This document shows, one piece after another, positions 29,705 through 44,358 of a DNA stretch of 64,000 bases (positions are counted from its first letter, which is position 1; every line of letters starts with the position of its first letter). The DNA comes from Gnetum montanum (lineage: Eukaryota; Streptophyta; Gnetopsida; Gnetales; Gnetaceae), in the NCBI GenBank assembly GCA_015680685.1, contig MNCI01011403.1, positions 109,554-173,553 of the forward strand, written 5' to 3'. The position numbers and the translations under genes were made by a program. The notes below the pieces were generated by a model, which did not search any database, was not told the DNA's origin, and saw only the letters and a list, made by a program, of their open reading frames with translations.

Positions 29705-32700
29705 ATGAACCCCATAAACACCACCGCTGCAACCACTTAAGTAACCGATGTCGTGGGCACCATGGCTATCCAACAGCCTGTTGCGCAACACCCAGAAATA
29801 CAACCCACAGCGGGGCCCCGCCGGTCCCTAAGGTTGCAAGGGAGAGACCCGGCCTCTAACATTATAACACAGGATCAGTATAATTTCATATGTATTAAGA
29901 TACAAGCTGGCCTGGTTGTAGACCGAGCCGAAATAGAGGTAAAGAGGTAGTTCGAACTCTTTTACAGGGGGGGACACGAGTTCATCCCTTCCTCGTATGA
30001 CATAATCCCTGCTCCGGAGCAGTATTCGAAGCTCATCATATGGCTTCTCCTGCAAAGGAGCCATTCATTGGATCAGCCTGTGCTAGAGCCCCAACTGGAG
30101 GAAGAGGATAAATTCGCTGCTCAATCTGAACAAGAGGATTCTTACCACACTCTGAGCCCGCAAGCACAGGTTAACCCCATTTTTCATCCTGATACAGGGG
30201 AAATCATGCCCCTCCAGCATCTCAGGTTCACCCGGGCCCAAGCACCACCACCAAAAACATCAGCACTAGTGCATATTCCTCCCTCGAGCGACCCCCAACC
30301 TAACACCTTCCCTCTCGCAATCATCCCCGCTGCAGCTGCAGGCTCGTCCTCACAAGCACCACCCCCTCATGACAACATGGGAGTAATATTCCCACCGTGA
30401 GTGATAGGGATGCCACACGTGATACCAACCTCGACATCTGTCCACTACATCCCTCACATCCAAACGCACGTAGCCCCCTCGACTGCTATAACCCAACAAG
30501 AGGTCCCTGCACACAACGCGGCTGGGCAATGGCTAGCGATGGGTGTGCCATCACACCAACCCTCTCACCACAATGTGCCATCTCTCACATTTCCACATAT
30601 TAACATTCCCCAAATACGACCACAACCGCAGCAGCAATAACCCCCCGTATATAATGTATCATCCTTAGCACCACATGTTGTTCACCTTCCACAAACACAA
30701 CCGTCGACCGCGCAGCTTTCGGCCTTTCAACTCTCCATCCAACAGTCTAACCTGTACAATATACCACAACCAAAAGTTGCCTTGTCACCTAGTGCCCAAG
30801 ATTGGGTAGATGCCAAGAAATTGATGCAAGAATTAACTGATGAGGTAAAACGCCTCAAAACAGCTGCCAATGGGGAGTTGAAGGTAGTGGACTTCTACCA
30901 AGATGACCCCATCAGCTCTTCTGTCCCACCCTTAACCTTGCCCAAAGGCGTCTCCTTACCAACACTAACGAAATACAACAGGGAGATAGACCCCAACGCA
31001 CACTTAATAACATTTAGGTTAGAATGTGTGCTACTCCAGGCATGGCCCTATGCCATTCTCCGAGTGTTCCCCATGTCCCTCGCGGGGAGAGCACTTGATT
31101 GGTATCGGGCTCTGCCAAGGAATTCCATCTTCTCCTTGGAAGACTTATTACATCAGTTTGTGACCAGGTTCAAGTACAACTTGAAACCCGAGGCCACACT
31201 GGACAACCTCATACAGGTCAAGCAAGCACTGCTTGAACCTGTACAGAAATTTATTCAGAGGTGGAGCGCTGCTCTCAACGAGTTGCACGAGGCGATCTCC
31301 CAGACATATTTGCTCACAATTCTAAAGGGAACTGTTAACGATTTCTTTAAATCTAAGTTGTACTACCTTAACGCACGTAATCTTAATCAGGATTTTGTAC
31401 AAATCAAAAATATAGAAGAGGTGGCTCAAAATAGCCACGACCTTGCATACTTAGCCTTCAAAAATCAACACACTAAAAAAGATAAAGACAAGGCTAAGAC
31501 AACCATAGCAGCAATAGCAGGCATGCAACAAGCAAACATGACACACCAAAATAAACTGCCCATAGCCCCTACTAACTACAATAAACCAATTCCCACAACC
31601 GCGCCAGAATCATCATCATCGCAAAACCCCACAACGAACCGTACGTGAAACTTCGAGAGGAAAGAACCCTCTCAATATACGCCTTTTCCAATGAAGCCCT
31701 CCTAGCTCTTTGATCAACTCCTGAAGGTTGGGTTGATGAAACATAAATAGTTATCCCCCACGGCCATCCAGAGACATGATCGGTTCTATCAACTCATTTA
31801 GAACCCAAGCTTAGCAACACTGGATGAGCCTCCCATACCCAAAGGCTTCAGAATGGATCACTTTTGCGACTACCATCAACGAAATGGGCACGATACGGAT
31901 TACTGTTCTACCTTGAAGCAGGATATTTAGCGGATGATCGATGAAGGCCAAATCACTTTTGATGAGGCCAACCCGGTCCAACCACAGAATCAAGCTATGG
32001 GGGTGTACAAAGACCCCCTAAACACCAAAGAGGCATCATACGTCATCAATACAATCTACCTTGATGATGATTCCGATACACCTAACATTAACACTATCTA
32101 TCCCCAATATAAACAGGAAACACCTAATAGGTCGTTCGTAGTTCAGATTCCCCCCGCTGTGTCCACGCCCATGCCTCAACCACCATGTGCCCTCCAGCAG
32201 CCATACATCGTTCGAGTACCCTCATCTGTACCCACATCTAACACCATGACACGTGACAAACCATACGTGGTGCATGTCCCTCCTGTCATTCCCTCAAATG
32301 CATCAACCCCTTCTACTCGGCTTGCTCCTTTCATAGTCTGAGTACCACCAGTAGTCACAACGGCAGAGGTTGGACCTTCGCCGAAACCAACCCCATATGT
32401 CATTAGGATACCCGAAAATCCTAATGATTACCAAGCCTCCACCTCACAAACACAATGCAAACCCAGCCCCTACGTCATTAGGGTACCTGGCCAACCTTCC
32501 ACTCAACCACATCCGACTATCCAACCACAACCTCGCCTGCCTCCATACGTGGTAAGAATCCCAAAGTAGCCCAAAGCTCCAAGACCAGTCCCACCTCCAC
32601 GCCACACACAAGAACGCCTAGTAGATAGGCTTACACGTGAACATGTGGAGAAGGAATGCCAATGACTCGCCATGGGGCCACCTAAGCCCACTCCGCTTAA

Positions 32701-33904
32701 CGCCATACCCATGATGCCATCTAACAACCAGCCAAACGTAGGTAGCGAGGGTGAATCGTCAAAAAAACATGAACCATCTAAAACAACAACGTCGGGCAAA
32801 TGTGAAAAATCACCGAAACATGAAATAAAACTGTTGGGCCCAATGGACCCAGTCACTGCTGACGCAAATACCCCCAATAGTAGAGACTTGGCAATAGCTC
32901 TCACACAAGTCACCCAAGCATTGAAGCAAAAGAACACTTTGCTGAGCTTATATGACTTGGTGCTAACATCCCAAACACATCGAGAAGCTCTAGTACGCAT
33001 GTTAACATCGATCCCGGTAAGCGAGGACTTGCCCCCGAATGAACCCACCATTCATGCAGTAATGTACTTGTCTCACGGGACCACTCCTAAGCCCTTGGGC
33101 TTCCATGACGACAACATTAAGGTGGACAAGAAAATAGGGGAAATAACAATAGCCCCCATGTTCATAATGATACACATAAACCAGTTCAAGATACACAAGG
33201 TTCACGTAGACGATGGAGCTGCCACAAACGTAGTACCGTATCCCATCATTGAACAACTAGGGCTTATTGAATTAATCAAACCAACTGCAACCACATGTTT
33301 AAAATCATTCAGCGGGTCACGCGTAATGGTCAAAGGCATAGTGACCTTAGACTTCATAGCAGGGGATCAATTTCCCACGTCCGTCGATTTCCTGGTGGTC
33401 GACGAAATGCCAGGATTCAACTTAATATTAGGGAGACCCTGGTTGGCCTAACTAAAAGCGATCTCCTCCCCTATACACCAAGAGATCCATTTGCCTTATG
33501 AAGGAGGTGAAATCATCATACACGGGGAGGCTACTATGCCTATCATTTCATCACACTTAGACATGGACCAAGGCTCAGAAGTCGAGCTTGAAGAGCCTAA
33601 ACGAAACGATAAAAATGTGCAACAACTGGTAAGCAATGAGCCTTTAAACATGGAACAAGACCCACCTAAAATAGAAATGCCTGCGTCTGACACTGTACAT
33701 ACAACTTCTTAAGTGGAAACTCGCACAGAAATCATGCCAACTGTCGAAACATCTGAAAACATTAACACAGAAGCCATTTCGTCAGACGTCCCTTGGGCTG
33801 AATTACCATTCAATGTGATCAGCGAAGGGGACGTTGAATACAGAATCATACCCGTTAACACATCACCTAACATTAAAAGGAAGAAAATTAAAAAACTATT
33901 ATAA
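29705..33904 (+). pseudogene. gag: Element C gag-PR pseudogene
   Basis: ATG at 29705 and TAA at 33902-33904 in one frame, with at least ten premature stops and no clear frameshift. The N-terminal GPRRSLRLQGRDPA stretch, the Gag domain (RVFPMSLAGRALDWYRALP near 31060), the zinc-knuckle region (about 31860-31920), the PYVVRVP-type repeats (about 32130-32560) and the protease signature HVDDGAATNVVPYPIIEQLG (about 33205-33260) are all in the same order as in B. Most stops replace glutamine or arginine codons of the related copies. It would have produced the particle protein and the protease. Confidence 0.88.
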
Positions 33905-34215
33905 TAATATCAACACGCCCAGTTCGAAACGACATTAAACTATAACATGTCCGAAACGACGTTAAACTACAACTCGTCTGAAACGACGTTAAACTACAAC
34001 TCGTCCGAAATGACACTAAACTACGATAAATCGAAAAACAAAAAATTATTATTAAACTACACTCCCTGTTCGAGATGACGCTAAACTATCATGTCTGCAA
34101 AGACGTAAAACTAGCCATGATCAACAATGATCGGTCAACAGAAAAATCTGCCAGTGTCATTCGAAATATCCCTCGTTTACGACTGGGACCCGAAATGGCC
34201 TTAAACTAGTTCATG
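33905..34215 (+). repeat. Element C post-PR TAAACT-core array
   Basis: Units such as CGTCCGAAACGACGTTAAAC followed by T, four or more near-identical around 33930-34015, then more divergent ones. Same place as in B, A and E. The AT-rich stretch 34216-34470 holds no gene. Confidence 0.83.
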
Positions 34216-34470
34216 CGCGCATACTTCGTTTTCCTTTTTGTTCAGCATTTATGATTACATATCTGCATTACATTTAAAATAAAGAAAAAAAAAGCCAAAA
34301 CATTTTACATTATTGTGTCGTGTTTATAATTAAATTCAAAAAAAATTTCTTACTTGCAATATTGTACAATTACAAGTGTCAACTATATTCGCCCATCTCA
34401 AAATTTTCAAGTTACAATTCCCATATAAGTCTGAGTCAAAAAAAATAACAACAACTTAAAAATTAAAACG

Positions 34471-37400
34471 CTAAACATCTGGGACGGGAGGGTCATCCCC
34501 TTTAAATTCACCAGCATCAGGGGCCCCTGCTCCACTGGGGCCAGCTTCTTGGGCATCATCGCCACCTTCATCCTGAAAATACCAAAAAGAAAAAACCAAC
34601 ATAAGAATAAGCAAATGTTAAAATTTTAACCATTATTCAATAAATTAACTTTATAAGGACAAAACACTTACCATAGGAGATCCCCCTAAGCCGAATTCCA
34701 GCCGACGAAGGATTTCTTCTTTTGAAACACTGGCCTAATCTGTCCCATCAAGGCCTAAGTCGATGTCTGCCAAAGTCCTTCCTTTGTCGACAGCCAACCA
34801 GGTAGGACATTTCAGAGGGAACTCGCCCACCGACATTTCCCCAGAAGCAGTTGTGATCACCCTTGTAGGCGACTCCATTTCCACAGTTGTATTTTGAGCA
34901 AAAGTATTGAAGGCAGAACGCAAACCCAAACCCTCCAAAAACATCTCTAGTTGGCACTTTTCAATAGACACCTCTTTTAATGACTTCTTGTAGTAATGTT
35001 TGTGATTTTTGTCATCTTGACCCCACTTACAAACCTTGGAAGCGAAGGCTTTCCAATCTTGACATTTCAGGTTCAGGAGATCAATTTGGGCTTTGTGCTC
35101 TACCATTCTCCGAGTCAGCGACGCATGACAATTCAGTAGATTCCAATATCTAGTGTACGTAACCTCGGATGTTCACTAGGAGTGATCTCCGCTTAGTTTG
35201 GCAGCGGCGAACTCGTACCCAGCCTTCAGATCGTCATGTTCCATTGACAATTCAGTGACTTCCTTTTCTTTTGCCTGAATCTGTAGCCACAACTACTCAA
35301 TGGAACGCCTACAGGTCCATAACGACTTAGCGTTGTGCATAAGGCCTTCTGCAACTCCATCATAAACAGGCCTTGGCACCTGTTCCACTTCTGGGGAAAG
35401 TGTGGTTAAACTTTCTATGCTAATGCTTTCAGAGGGATCCCATCTCAATTTAGCGCCTACCCACGTGAAAAATACAAATGTTAGGACAATATAAACAAGA
35501 TGTGAAATTCCAAACCTCTAAATGATTTATACCTATGTCAAGGTGGGCTTCCTGGATCCATTCAACAACTTCCTCCACAATTCCAGCCACAAAATCCATC
35601 TTACTTGGCATTTCTGTCCAAGTAAGTGGCTCATGGGTACGGGACGAACTAACCTCTGCGATCCTCTCAGGAGGAAACATTTTTATGGGTACGTCCAACC
35701 GCACCGTCTTGGTCTCGCTGCCTTAATCTGAACAGGATAAAAACACGAAAATAAAATGTCATAGGAATGACAATTGATCAAGCAATTCAAAATGAAATAA
35801 AAGGAAAACGTACCATGATCCTTGTCACCTTCTGGGGGGTCGCCCAGATCCAGCTTTCCCTTAAGGAAGCTGCTGAACATTTGGTCGACAGTGTTCTGAT
35901 CATCCAACGGTTCGGTTTCAGTGGTATTTCCCTTTAACTTCTCCGTTCCTCTGCCCTGGCTCTTCTCTGTATTTTTCCCCTCGTTATTCTTCTCCGTGTT
36001 GGTCTCCTCCTCCTCGGTGATAGTCTCTAAAGCCTGCTTCCTCACTTTTTTAAAATAAAGCCAAAAATATCAATCACACGTATGTGATTAAAGTAAAAGT
36101 TATAAACAAAACGAAAATGATAAAGCAATAAGCGGGCGAGGTCCTCTTACTAGGCATCTTGAAGCGTATGCACTTCACGTGTGGCTGGTTCACATTGGAG
36201 ACTTCCTCAATCATGTGTTCAGGCCTTTTTAGCTTTGACTTGGCTTGGCCAACGGTCTCCTTGATGACCCGTTCTGCCCTTCTAGCAGTGTAGGGTATGT
36301 CATCTGGCTCCAATCCCAAACTATCACATGTGTGGATTGAAGCGCCAGATGATCCCCCTGTAGTAATAGAAACGGATTCATCAATGCCTTCAGGTGCATC
36401 TTGGGATTTTGTTGTCTCAAACAAGTGATTGATCCATGGGTGGGATAGCTGACCCCAATCTCGCAGAACAAACTTGTTGTCTACATAGACTACTAAGAAC
36501 TTGGAAAAATGATGAAGATAACCGGTGAAGAACGCAAAGGTGAAGTGGGATTGCGCCTCGACATTTCAACGCAACCGTACTATCTCCTTGTGCATGCCCG
36601 ACAACAAAAATTGTGCCCAATTATATCGCATGCCCATTTCCAAGATAGTTCGCATGACATGAACAGCCTCAACCACACGACACTTCACCTGGGAAAGGGT
36701 TTTAGGGAATACCGGTGCCCTGAACAGGGGATATAATTCGTTCACTTCCACAACTTTTACTTTCCCCTACATTGGGAATCCCTTGGCACCCTTGGCCATG
36801 CCTAGCTAATCCTCCAACTCATGAACCATCTGGAGCTCTTTATGAGCTCTGTCTAATACTACATTTAAGCCATCTGCCGATACGCCAAATAAGTTTGAAA
36901 AGAACTCAGGCGACAGATGAAAAACTACCTTGACATCCTTAATCCGAGTGTTGTAGTACGAGACAGACTCATTAAAAGAATCCATGATCCCAATCATCTC
37001 TCCTATGGATAAGTCAGGACTCGGGGTCATAAAGAGCTCCATGAGGCTGGCATTATCCAAGCAACGAACTTCATCGACAAGGTAGTCTCAGTTCGTCTAG
37101 TTGTCACCAGATCCCCACTAGGAGGTACATCAACTGTAAAAGCAATTTAAAGTGGTCATATCAGTGTAACTCCAAACAGTTGGACAAACCCACTAACATA
37201 TCTAGGAAATGTTATCATTTACCATTAGTGGTGGATTTAGATGTGCTGCCAGAGTCACGAGGGAAGACTGACCCTTTGTCCAACCAGTCTTCATGAAGCC
37301 ACCCACGAGCTTTGCACATCGCCAACGCTCTAGAGAACTGCTTGTGAAAATGGACGATCACTCCCTTCGTTTGACCCAGTATGATTCCACGAAGGGTGGG

Positions 37401-38836
37401 GCCCATCATGAATGCCTCCAGGGCAGTGTGAGCAAGAGCTAGTCCTTCATCCTCAACGTATGTCCCATCTAGGTTGTCCTTCGGCCTGTAAACAAAAAAA
37501 TGTCAAAATGAGAAATTAACACCAAACAGCAAAAGGAAACAACAAACTTAAATAGTCCTACCTGTCCACTCGGTACACTGTGCTGGGAGGATTCTGGAAC
37601 AATGTGTGCGTGCGGGCAGCTATGAACAGAGTATTGTTGAGGTAGTCTAACCCTTGTGGCAATAGTGCCCACACACGCGTTAATGGGCGTGTTGACTTGG
37701 GCCCGTGGGTAGAGCCATCCTCGTTAACAAGTGGCTCCTCGTCAATGTCTTCTATGAAGACCATGACACCCTCTGCAGCTCCTAGCAGCATTGCCTTAAG
37801 CATGCTTCATGCAATCACTTCGCTAAAGTTCGACCAGATGGCCACCCCGAAATTGTCTAACATGAAGGCCAGAAATTCACATGCGCCTTCCCTGAACCAA
37901 ACCCTGTTGTTATCCACAGTTAGATTCGGGAGAGGCTCCTCAGCCTTAACAGGGCCAACCCACGTTAACACCCCGACAAGCTCAACAACAAGGAGGAAGC
38001 GCTTACTGTCCCTGCAAGCAACCAAGACGCCACGATAAATTAGCCATGCTTCAAAATAGCCCGAAAGTGAGGGTTTACCTCATGAATTGACACTTAAAAT
38101 CTAAAAATTTACTAACTATTTACACTCAGCTTATACACCCCATAAACCAGCATATATTGTTTATGCTTAGTGTAATACGCTGCTTAACTCAGTGTATACA
38201 CTGACAATGAACTGTTTTACACTCAGCGTATACACCGAAGAAACCCTCAGCCTATACGCCCAAGTTCATTTTCAGCGTAAATAGTCTACGCCGGCATTGA
38301 ACAAGTTTATGCCAAGAACATGAAAAAAAAGTCTACGCTCTAAAGACAACTACACATGCACAGCGTATACACTGAACAAACCCTCAGCGTATACGTCGTC
38401 ACAGTAAATAGAATTTACGCTGATAGAACAAACAAATCACGCTGACAAAATTTCGCGCATAGAGAACTCATGACATCATGGCATATGCTGACATAATAGT
38501 GCAAGAAAATTGCTTACGCTGATAAAACTGATTACACCCTGACAGTCCATGCTAATCTGACTTTACGCTATGAAGTTACGCTTGGCATATACACCGAAAA
38601 CCCTCTACGCTGAAAACCCCCCTACACTCAGCGTATACGCCGAGACTATATATGCTAAAAAAGAGAAGCAAAGAAATAATAATAGAGGCAGGGATCAGAG
38701 CCTACTTGTGGGATGTCATAGGCCATGACGGGATCCTTGGCCGGGGCAGGCACTGCAGCATGGCTTCAGTCTCCTCCACAAAGGTCAAGTCGGGACCCTT
38801 CCTCCCCTGGCCTTCCACTTCTTTTCCTTTGCCCAT
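34471..38836 (-). pseudogene. Element C opposite-strand gene (eight-exon layout, decayed)
   Basis: Colinear with the B gene. Exon 1 is 38836-38706 (131 bases, starts MGKGKE), exon 2 is 38011-37562 (450 bases, the same length as in B), exon 3 starts at 37485, and exon 8 is 34572-34471 ending in TAG. Exon 2 is HAD-like: LLVVELVGVL at motif I and TLFIAARTHTLFQNPP at motif IV, so again without the catalytic aspartates; a stop falls near its middle. Exons 3-7 show the same conserved blocks (FHLSPEFFSNLFG, DAPEGIDESVSITTGGSSG, WTEMPSKMDFVAG) with scattered stops. The TATA region would fall near the assembly gap at 39085. Confidence 0.75.
38012..38705 (-). repeat. Intron 1 of the element C opposite-strand gene, palindrome-rich
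   Basis: On the minus strand the donor is CACAA|GTAGGCT and the acceptor GGTTGCTTGCAG|GGACAG. It is filled with AGCGTATACACTG and CAGCGTATACGCC-like motifs, not in a regular array as in B. Confidence 0.65.
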
Positions 38837-39084
38837 CTCAGCCTCCTTTACGCTGATTGCACAAGTTTACGCTGAAGAACAGAACTATCTATGCTAGCAC
38901 CTGAAATTCTACACCGCATCTACGTTGGGGTTTAGTGTTGGACGTCTATGCTAAGGGTTACTCTTCGGCGTCTATGCTCACAAGCAAGTTTACGCTTACG
39001 CCAAGGCGCGATAGTTTACACTTATACTTTAACAGTTTACGCTCTGTCACTTACGCTCATGATTCAAAGTAAGAAACAAATGAA

Positions 39085-39135
39085 NNNNNNNNNNNNNNNN
39101 NNNNNNNNNNNNNNNNNNNNNNNNNNNNNNNNNNN
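39085..39135. other. Assembly gap (51 N) near the antisense promoter of element C
   Basis: A run of N where B and A have the TATA box and GC-rich block of the opposite-strand gene. Confidence 0.97.
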
Positions 39136-39265
39136 CGTTGCTCCCTTTTGCCATTTTGTGCCTTTTTGCTCATTTTTTGCTAAAATTTGCCTAGGAAAAA
39201 TAATAAAAAATATAAAAAATAGAAATTACTACATCCTGGTTCCCCCATGGACCCCATTCTAGATG

Positions 39266-39345
39266 TTTATACTCGGTAAGGCGTTAAACTGCCACTTACG
39301 ACCCGGTAAGGCCTTAAACTACCATGCGTCTCGGTGTGATGGTAA
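39266..39345 (+). repeat. Element C pre-pol array (about two copies)
   Basis: CTCGGTAAGGCGTTAAACTG and CCCGGTAAGGCCTTAAACTA, the same unit as the 13-copy array of B but much shorter. Confidence 0.7.
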
Positions 39346-39435
39346 TCCACCATTATACATTTACACATAGTTTAAAATCACCAAAAGACACAGAACGATA
39401 CCCCTTTGCTTATTCAGCTCTCTGTTTATTGGCAG

Positions 39436-42400
39436 GAGCAAGCTCAATGGACTGCCAGCATTTAACCGCACCGTTAATCATTGACGGACCATACGGAAAA
39501 ATTACAAGAGACATTAACATAAACCTCATTAACTTAAGTTCACCAATGGATGACGCAGTAATAACCTCAACACAGCAAATAACAGACGATTACAAAGGCA
39601 TGACAAAATTCCTTGACATAGAGGCCGAGAATATCACTGAAGACCCATTGGCCGAAACTCCCATCGTCATGCCTAATGGGGAAACTAAAATTTTAAAATT
39701 AGGCACCTTATTACAACTGCCATTAGCCAAAAACATTGAGAATGTGCTGAGGGAAAATATGAAAGCATTCACTTGGTCCTACATAGACATGCCCGGACTA
39801 GATCCCTGAATTGTCCAACACAATATTATCCTTGACCTGAAGTTGAGACCGGTAAAATAAAAAGCACGAAAGGTTGAACCTGAGGTGGCATTAGCAGTTC
39901 ACAATGAGATCACCAAGCTTTATCAAGCTGGTTTCATTCGAGCTGTCGATTATGCCGAGTGGGTGTCCAACATGGTCATTGTTCCGAAGAAGAACGGAAG
40001 CATTCACTTATGCATTGACTTCCGAGATTTGAATGTCACAACCATAAAGAATGACTTTCCTTTACCCAGCATTGATCAACTTGTTGACTCCACTGCTGGG
40101 CATGCACTATTATCTTTTATGGACGGCTTCCTGGGATACAATCAAATATGAATCAACCCGGAGCATCAGCTTCGGACAACCTTTATGACACCATGGGGAA
40201 CCTTTTTTTACACAATGATGCCCTTCGGTCTCAAGAACGCTAGGGCCATGTATCAAAAAGCGATGACATTTATCTTTAGCGATTACATATTACACTCACT
40301 CAACGACTACGTGGATGACATTGTGGTTAAGTCAAAAATGGAGGAACAACATGTACAAGATCTGGACTTAGTATTAAAACGTTGTCTAAAGTATGAACGG
40401 AGGCTTAAACCAAGAAAGTGTGTCTTTGGCATCAAAACAGGAAAAATGCTTGGATTTATAGCATCAGAAGCAGGGATATGAGTGGACCCTGATAAGGTTA
40501 AGGCCATAAAGAACCTGAAACCACCAGGTAATCTTACCGAACTTCGAGGTCTACAAGGCAAATTGTAGTTTATCAGGCACTTCATAGAAAAATTGATGGA
40601 TAAACTAAAACCTATGAACCACCTGTTACGCAAGAACGTCCATTTTGAATGGACTCCGTAGTGCCAACAAGCATTCAATGACATTAAAATGACACTTGCC
40701 CAATTACCTATGGTTTATCCACCTCAAAACGATAAACCATTCTACATCTACCTCGCTACTTCAGATTTGTCCATCGCGTCTATGCTTTGCCAAAAACGAG
40801 ATGACGAAACTGAAGTCCCTGTATATTACTTGAGCCACACATTAGTTGCCCACGAGAAAAAGTACAATGACATGGAGAAGTCATGTTTAGCTTTGGTCTT
40901 TTCTTTAAGAAAATGGTGACATTGCCTCTTCTGTAACCAGGTTTACATAATTTGCAAGGACAATGTACTAAGAGCCATAACAAGGAATATTTACGAAACA
41001 AGTCGAATAGCCCGGTGGAAAGCCATGATAGCTGAATTTGAACTGTACTACATAACGCAATCATCAGTTAAGGGTCAAGCTGTAGCAAATCAAATGGCAA
41101 GATCACCAACACACGACCAAGCGACTATAGAGCCAGAGTTCCCAGATGAGAATATAAGCACCCTAGACACAGTGCCCAATGATTATGATACTATTTTAAA
41201 CTTTGATGGAGCATCCACCTCTCGAGGAGGAAGGGCAACTGCTGTCATCACCTATCCCTCTGGGGAGATCCGACCCTTTGCCTATCGTTTCAACTTTCAC
41301 TGTACCAACAACATAGCAGAGTATGAAGGTCTCCTTAGAGGTCTCATGGCAGCTTTGGCTTTAAACATCACATGGCTTGTAGTCAGAGAAGACTCGCAAC
41401 TGGCCATAAACCAAGTCACGGACGTCTATACATGCAAAGCCCAACACTTACAACCATACTACGACTTGGCAAAACACCTAATGAGGCGATTCAAAAACAT
41501 CGATGTGCAACACGTCTCTAGAAATGATAACACCATCGCAGATGCGTTAGCCACATTAGCGTTAAACATATCACCAAACATGTTCCACATGTTGCCAAGC
41601 TCCATAACCAGTTGTGCTGAACCAATCACTGACACCCTTGACACGTTGTCAATTGCATCTATTAGTACAACACACGCGGTAGAATGGTACGATGACATAA
41701 AAGAATACCTTTTACACGGCGAAACACCATGACATCTAACAAATGCACAGAAAGACGCAATGCGGAAACGTTCTAAGCAGTATACCCTAGTAGGGGACAC
41801 ACTGTGTCGTCGATCCTATGAAGGCATATTGCTAACATGTGTCAATAGTATTGATGCCTAAACCATTGTCGAACAAGTACACAACGGACTATGCGGAGGA
41901 CACATAGCACCGAAAGCCATGGCAACAAAGATCAGATGCTTAGGCTATTATTGGCCACACATGGAATACGACTGTCTCTCCAAAGTCAAAACATGTAGTA
42001 CTTGTCAAAAACATAGCAATATGATACATGTCCCACCAAATGAGTTGCATACAGTGCAAATCACATGGCCCTTTCAAAAGTGGGGGTTGGACCTCATTGG
42101 CCAGATAACCCCCTCATCTTCCGCAGGCCATAGTTTCATTATAACCGCAATAGAATACTTCACGAAATGGGTAGAAGCTACTCCCCTTTGAAAAACTACA
42201 TCCAAACATGTATGCAGTTTCATTCTCGAAAACATTGTAACCTGCTTTGGCATTCCCATGACAATCATCACTGACAATGGGCCACAATTTAGCAGTGCCG
42301 AGACCAAAACCTTTTGTGAAAATTTAGAGATCAAACACTTGTTTTCATCCCCTTACTATCCTCAGAGCAATGGACAAGCGGAAGCAACAAGCAAGACAAT

Positions 42401-42923
42401 TATTACAATACTTAAGAAAATGCTTACCCAGAGCAAAAGAAAATGGCACGAGCAATTGATATACGCATTGTGGGCATATTGTACTACGCACCGAACATCA
42501 ACAGGTAAAACACCATATAGTCTGGTTTACGGTTCAGAAGCTGTTTTACCTTTGGAATTACAGGTACCATCATTAAGGATAACACTTTCCGGACTCCTCG
42601 ACGACGGGCAAAATAATGATCTGCGCATCATTGACCTCAACTCGGTGGAGGAAGAACACGTGCGTGCCCTCAATCAAATCGAATGGTATCAAAAACAACA
42701 ATGGCAACGACATTGGCATGACATCAATAAGCACCCTATCAAAGAAGGTGACCTTGTGCTTAAAGCTGTTCGGGAACACCCGGACAAATTCTCAGCCAAC
42801 TAGGAAGGGCCTTACTTGGTCATTAAAGCATTTGACAACGGAGCATTCAAGCTAGCTGATATGGAAGGAAACGAATTTGCCAATCCAACCAATCACTTGT
42901 TCCTGAAACCATTCTACGTTTGA
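39436..42923 (+). pseudogene. pol: Element C pol pseudogene
   Basis: Colinear with B pol from just after the acceptor-like TTGGCAG to a TGA at 42921-42923. The frame is kept throughout but at least nine premature stops interrupt it (for example at 39807, 40149, 40479, 40917, 41730, 42189 and 42801). The RT motif YVDD remains at about 40308-40319, the archaeal-type RNase H FDGAST near 41205, and the integrase DNGPQFSS near 42273. The lack of frame changes with many stops points to point mutation as the main decay. Confidence 0.92.
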
Positions 42924-42944
42924 GTACAAGTTCAGGTACATTCG

Positions 42945-43315
42945 AGTCCTAGAATCACGACTATAAACTGATACCACAGCTCGTCCTGGAATCATGACAA
43001 TAAATTGATACCACAGAACAGTCTTGAGTTATGACTTAAAACTGACACCACAACTATCCTGGCATCATGACAATAAACTGATACCCCACAGTGTCCACAA
43101 TGACGATAAACTAGCACCCGTTCGACATGACAATAAACTACCACCATCACAACCATCAGAGTCCGCTAAGACTATAAACTAGCTTGCCTCCCCATAGTCC
43201 ACTAAGACTAAAAACTGGCAATGTAACGTTCGCCACGATGCTAAATAGGCAATGTCCAATGGGTTACGACATAAAACTAACCCATGATAGTCTGCCAAGA
43301 CTATAAACTAGCAAG
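42945..43315 (+). repeat. Element C post-pol TAAACT-core array
   Basis: Degenerate units including AATCATGACAATAAATTGAT, CCACAATGACGATAAACTAG and GTCCGCTAAGACTATAAACT. Equivalent to 400-1140 in A and 20860-21100 in B. Confidence 0.82.
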
Positions 43316-44345
43316 TTCATCTCTAGTTCATCAATCTGCTGCCACATTTAAGCTTCATCACTGCATCGCCTGCCATCAGAAGATCCTACCAACGCTGCTA
43401 CCATTGACATACAGTGCTTGAAATCTCTTTCGGCATCTTTGTTCCATTTGCCGCCGTGTAAGTCTAAGCTCGATTATACACTCATGGTTTTCTTGTCTCC
43501 TTGGAGTTGTGTTTGCAGGATGACACCCAGAGGTTATCGCACAAGAATGCATTTCATCAAAAGTAGTAAGATGGGACAATGTTCACAGCACATATGGCGA
43601 GACTAAATCAAACCGTTCAATAGTACATTCCCATTCCCGGTATATTCACTATCTGTTTACCGACCTCCGATACACCAAATACATTCAAAACTTTGAGCAC
43701 ACTATTGCATGTGGCAACACATTAAAGAAATTGCAACACACGGCATGGCACCTGAGCATGAGTACAAGATCAACGCAAACCTTCCAAAAAGAGAGAGAGA
43801 GAGAGAGAGACCCTTGGCACTTCCCATATAAGCCCCAGGCGGGAAGGCAGTTGTCTCAAAACCAAGTACTCATGTCCAAAACAGTCAAGAAGCATCCAGT
43901 TGCATGGCTTTGGCTCTCCACCAACAAGACCCCCCTAAAACTTTAAACACGAGCCCTGTTCCTCCAAAGAATGTAACACATCCCTCCGTGGCTTTAGTCT
44001 TGCCAACAAGTTCTCTTGAACACTAACCAGGATCCTTGTTCCGCCAAAGGACACACATCGCATGTCTAAAATCCAAGTCTACTAAACAATAGCTATTGAC
44101 AAGGACCATCATGCCACACACCCGAGCATCCCATTTCAAAAGTGCAATCCCTTGGGTAGTGAGCGATCCCCACAATCTCCGTTTTCCTACCAACCACAAA
44201 CTTCACTTTCCCGATTCCATGTACTACTGAACATGGTGCAATGATGTCTAGTCAAGTGGCAACAGACAAAGTCTTTATAAGGCTGCTTGTGGTGTTTTGC
44301 ACTTCTTTATTGATGCTTCTCGAGTCAATTCCTCCAAGCATCAAT
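43316..44345 (+). other. Element C 3' untranslated region
   Basis: No gene supported. Contains the conserved acceptor-like TTGTGTTTGCAG|GATGAC near 43520, a GA microsatellite at about 43791-43810, and the GTTCCTCCAAAGAATG and GTTCCGCCAAAGGACA blocks shared with B. Confidence 0.6.
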
Positions 44346-44354
44346 AAAGAGGGG
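44346..44354 (+). promoter_or_regulatory. Polypurine tract of element C
   Basis: AAAGAGGGG then CCAA and the LTR start, identical to B. Confidence 0.75.
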
Positions 44355-44358
44355 CCAA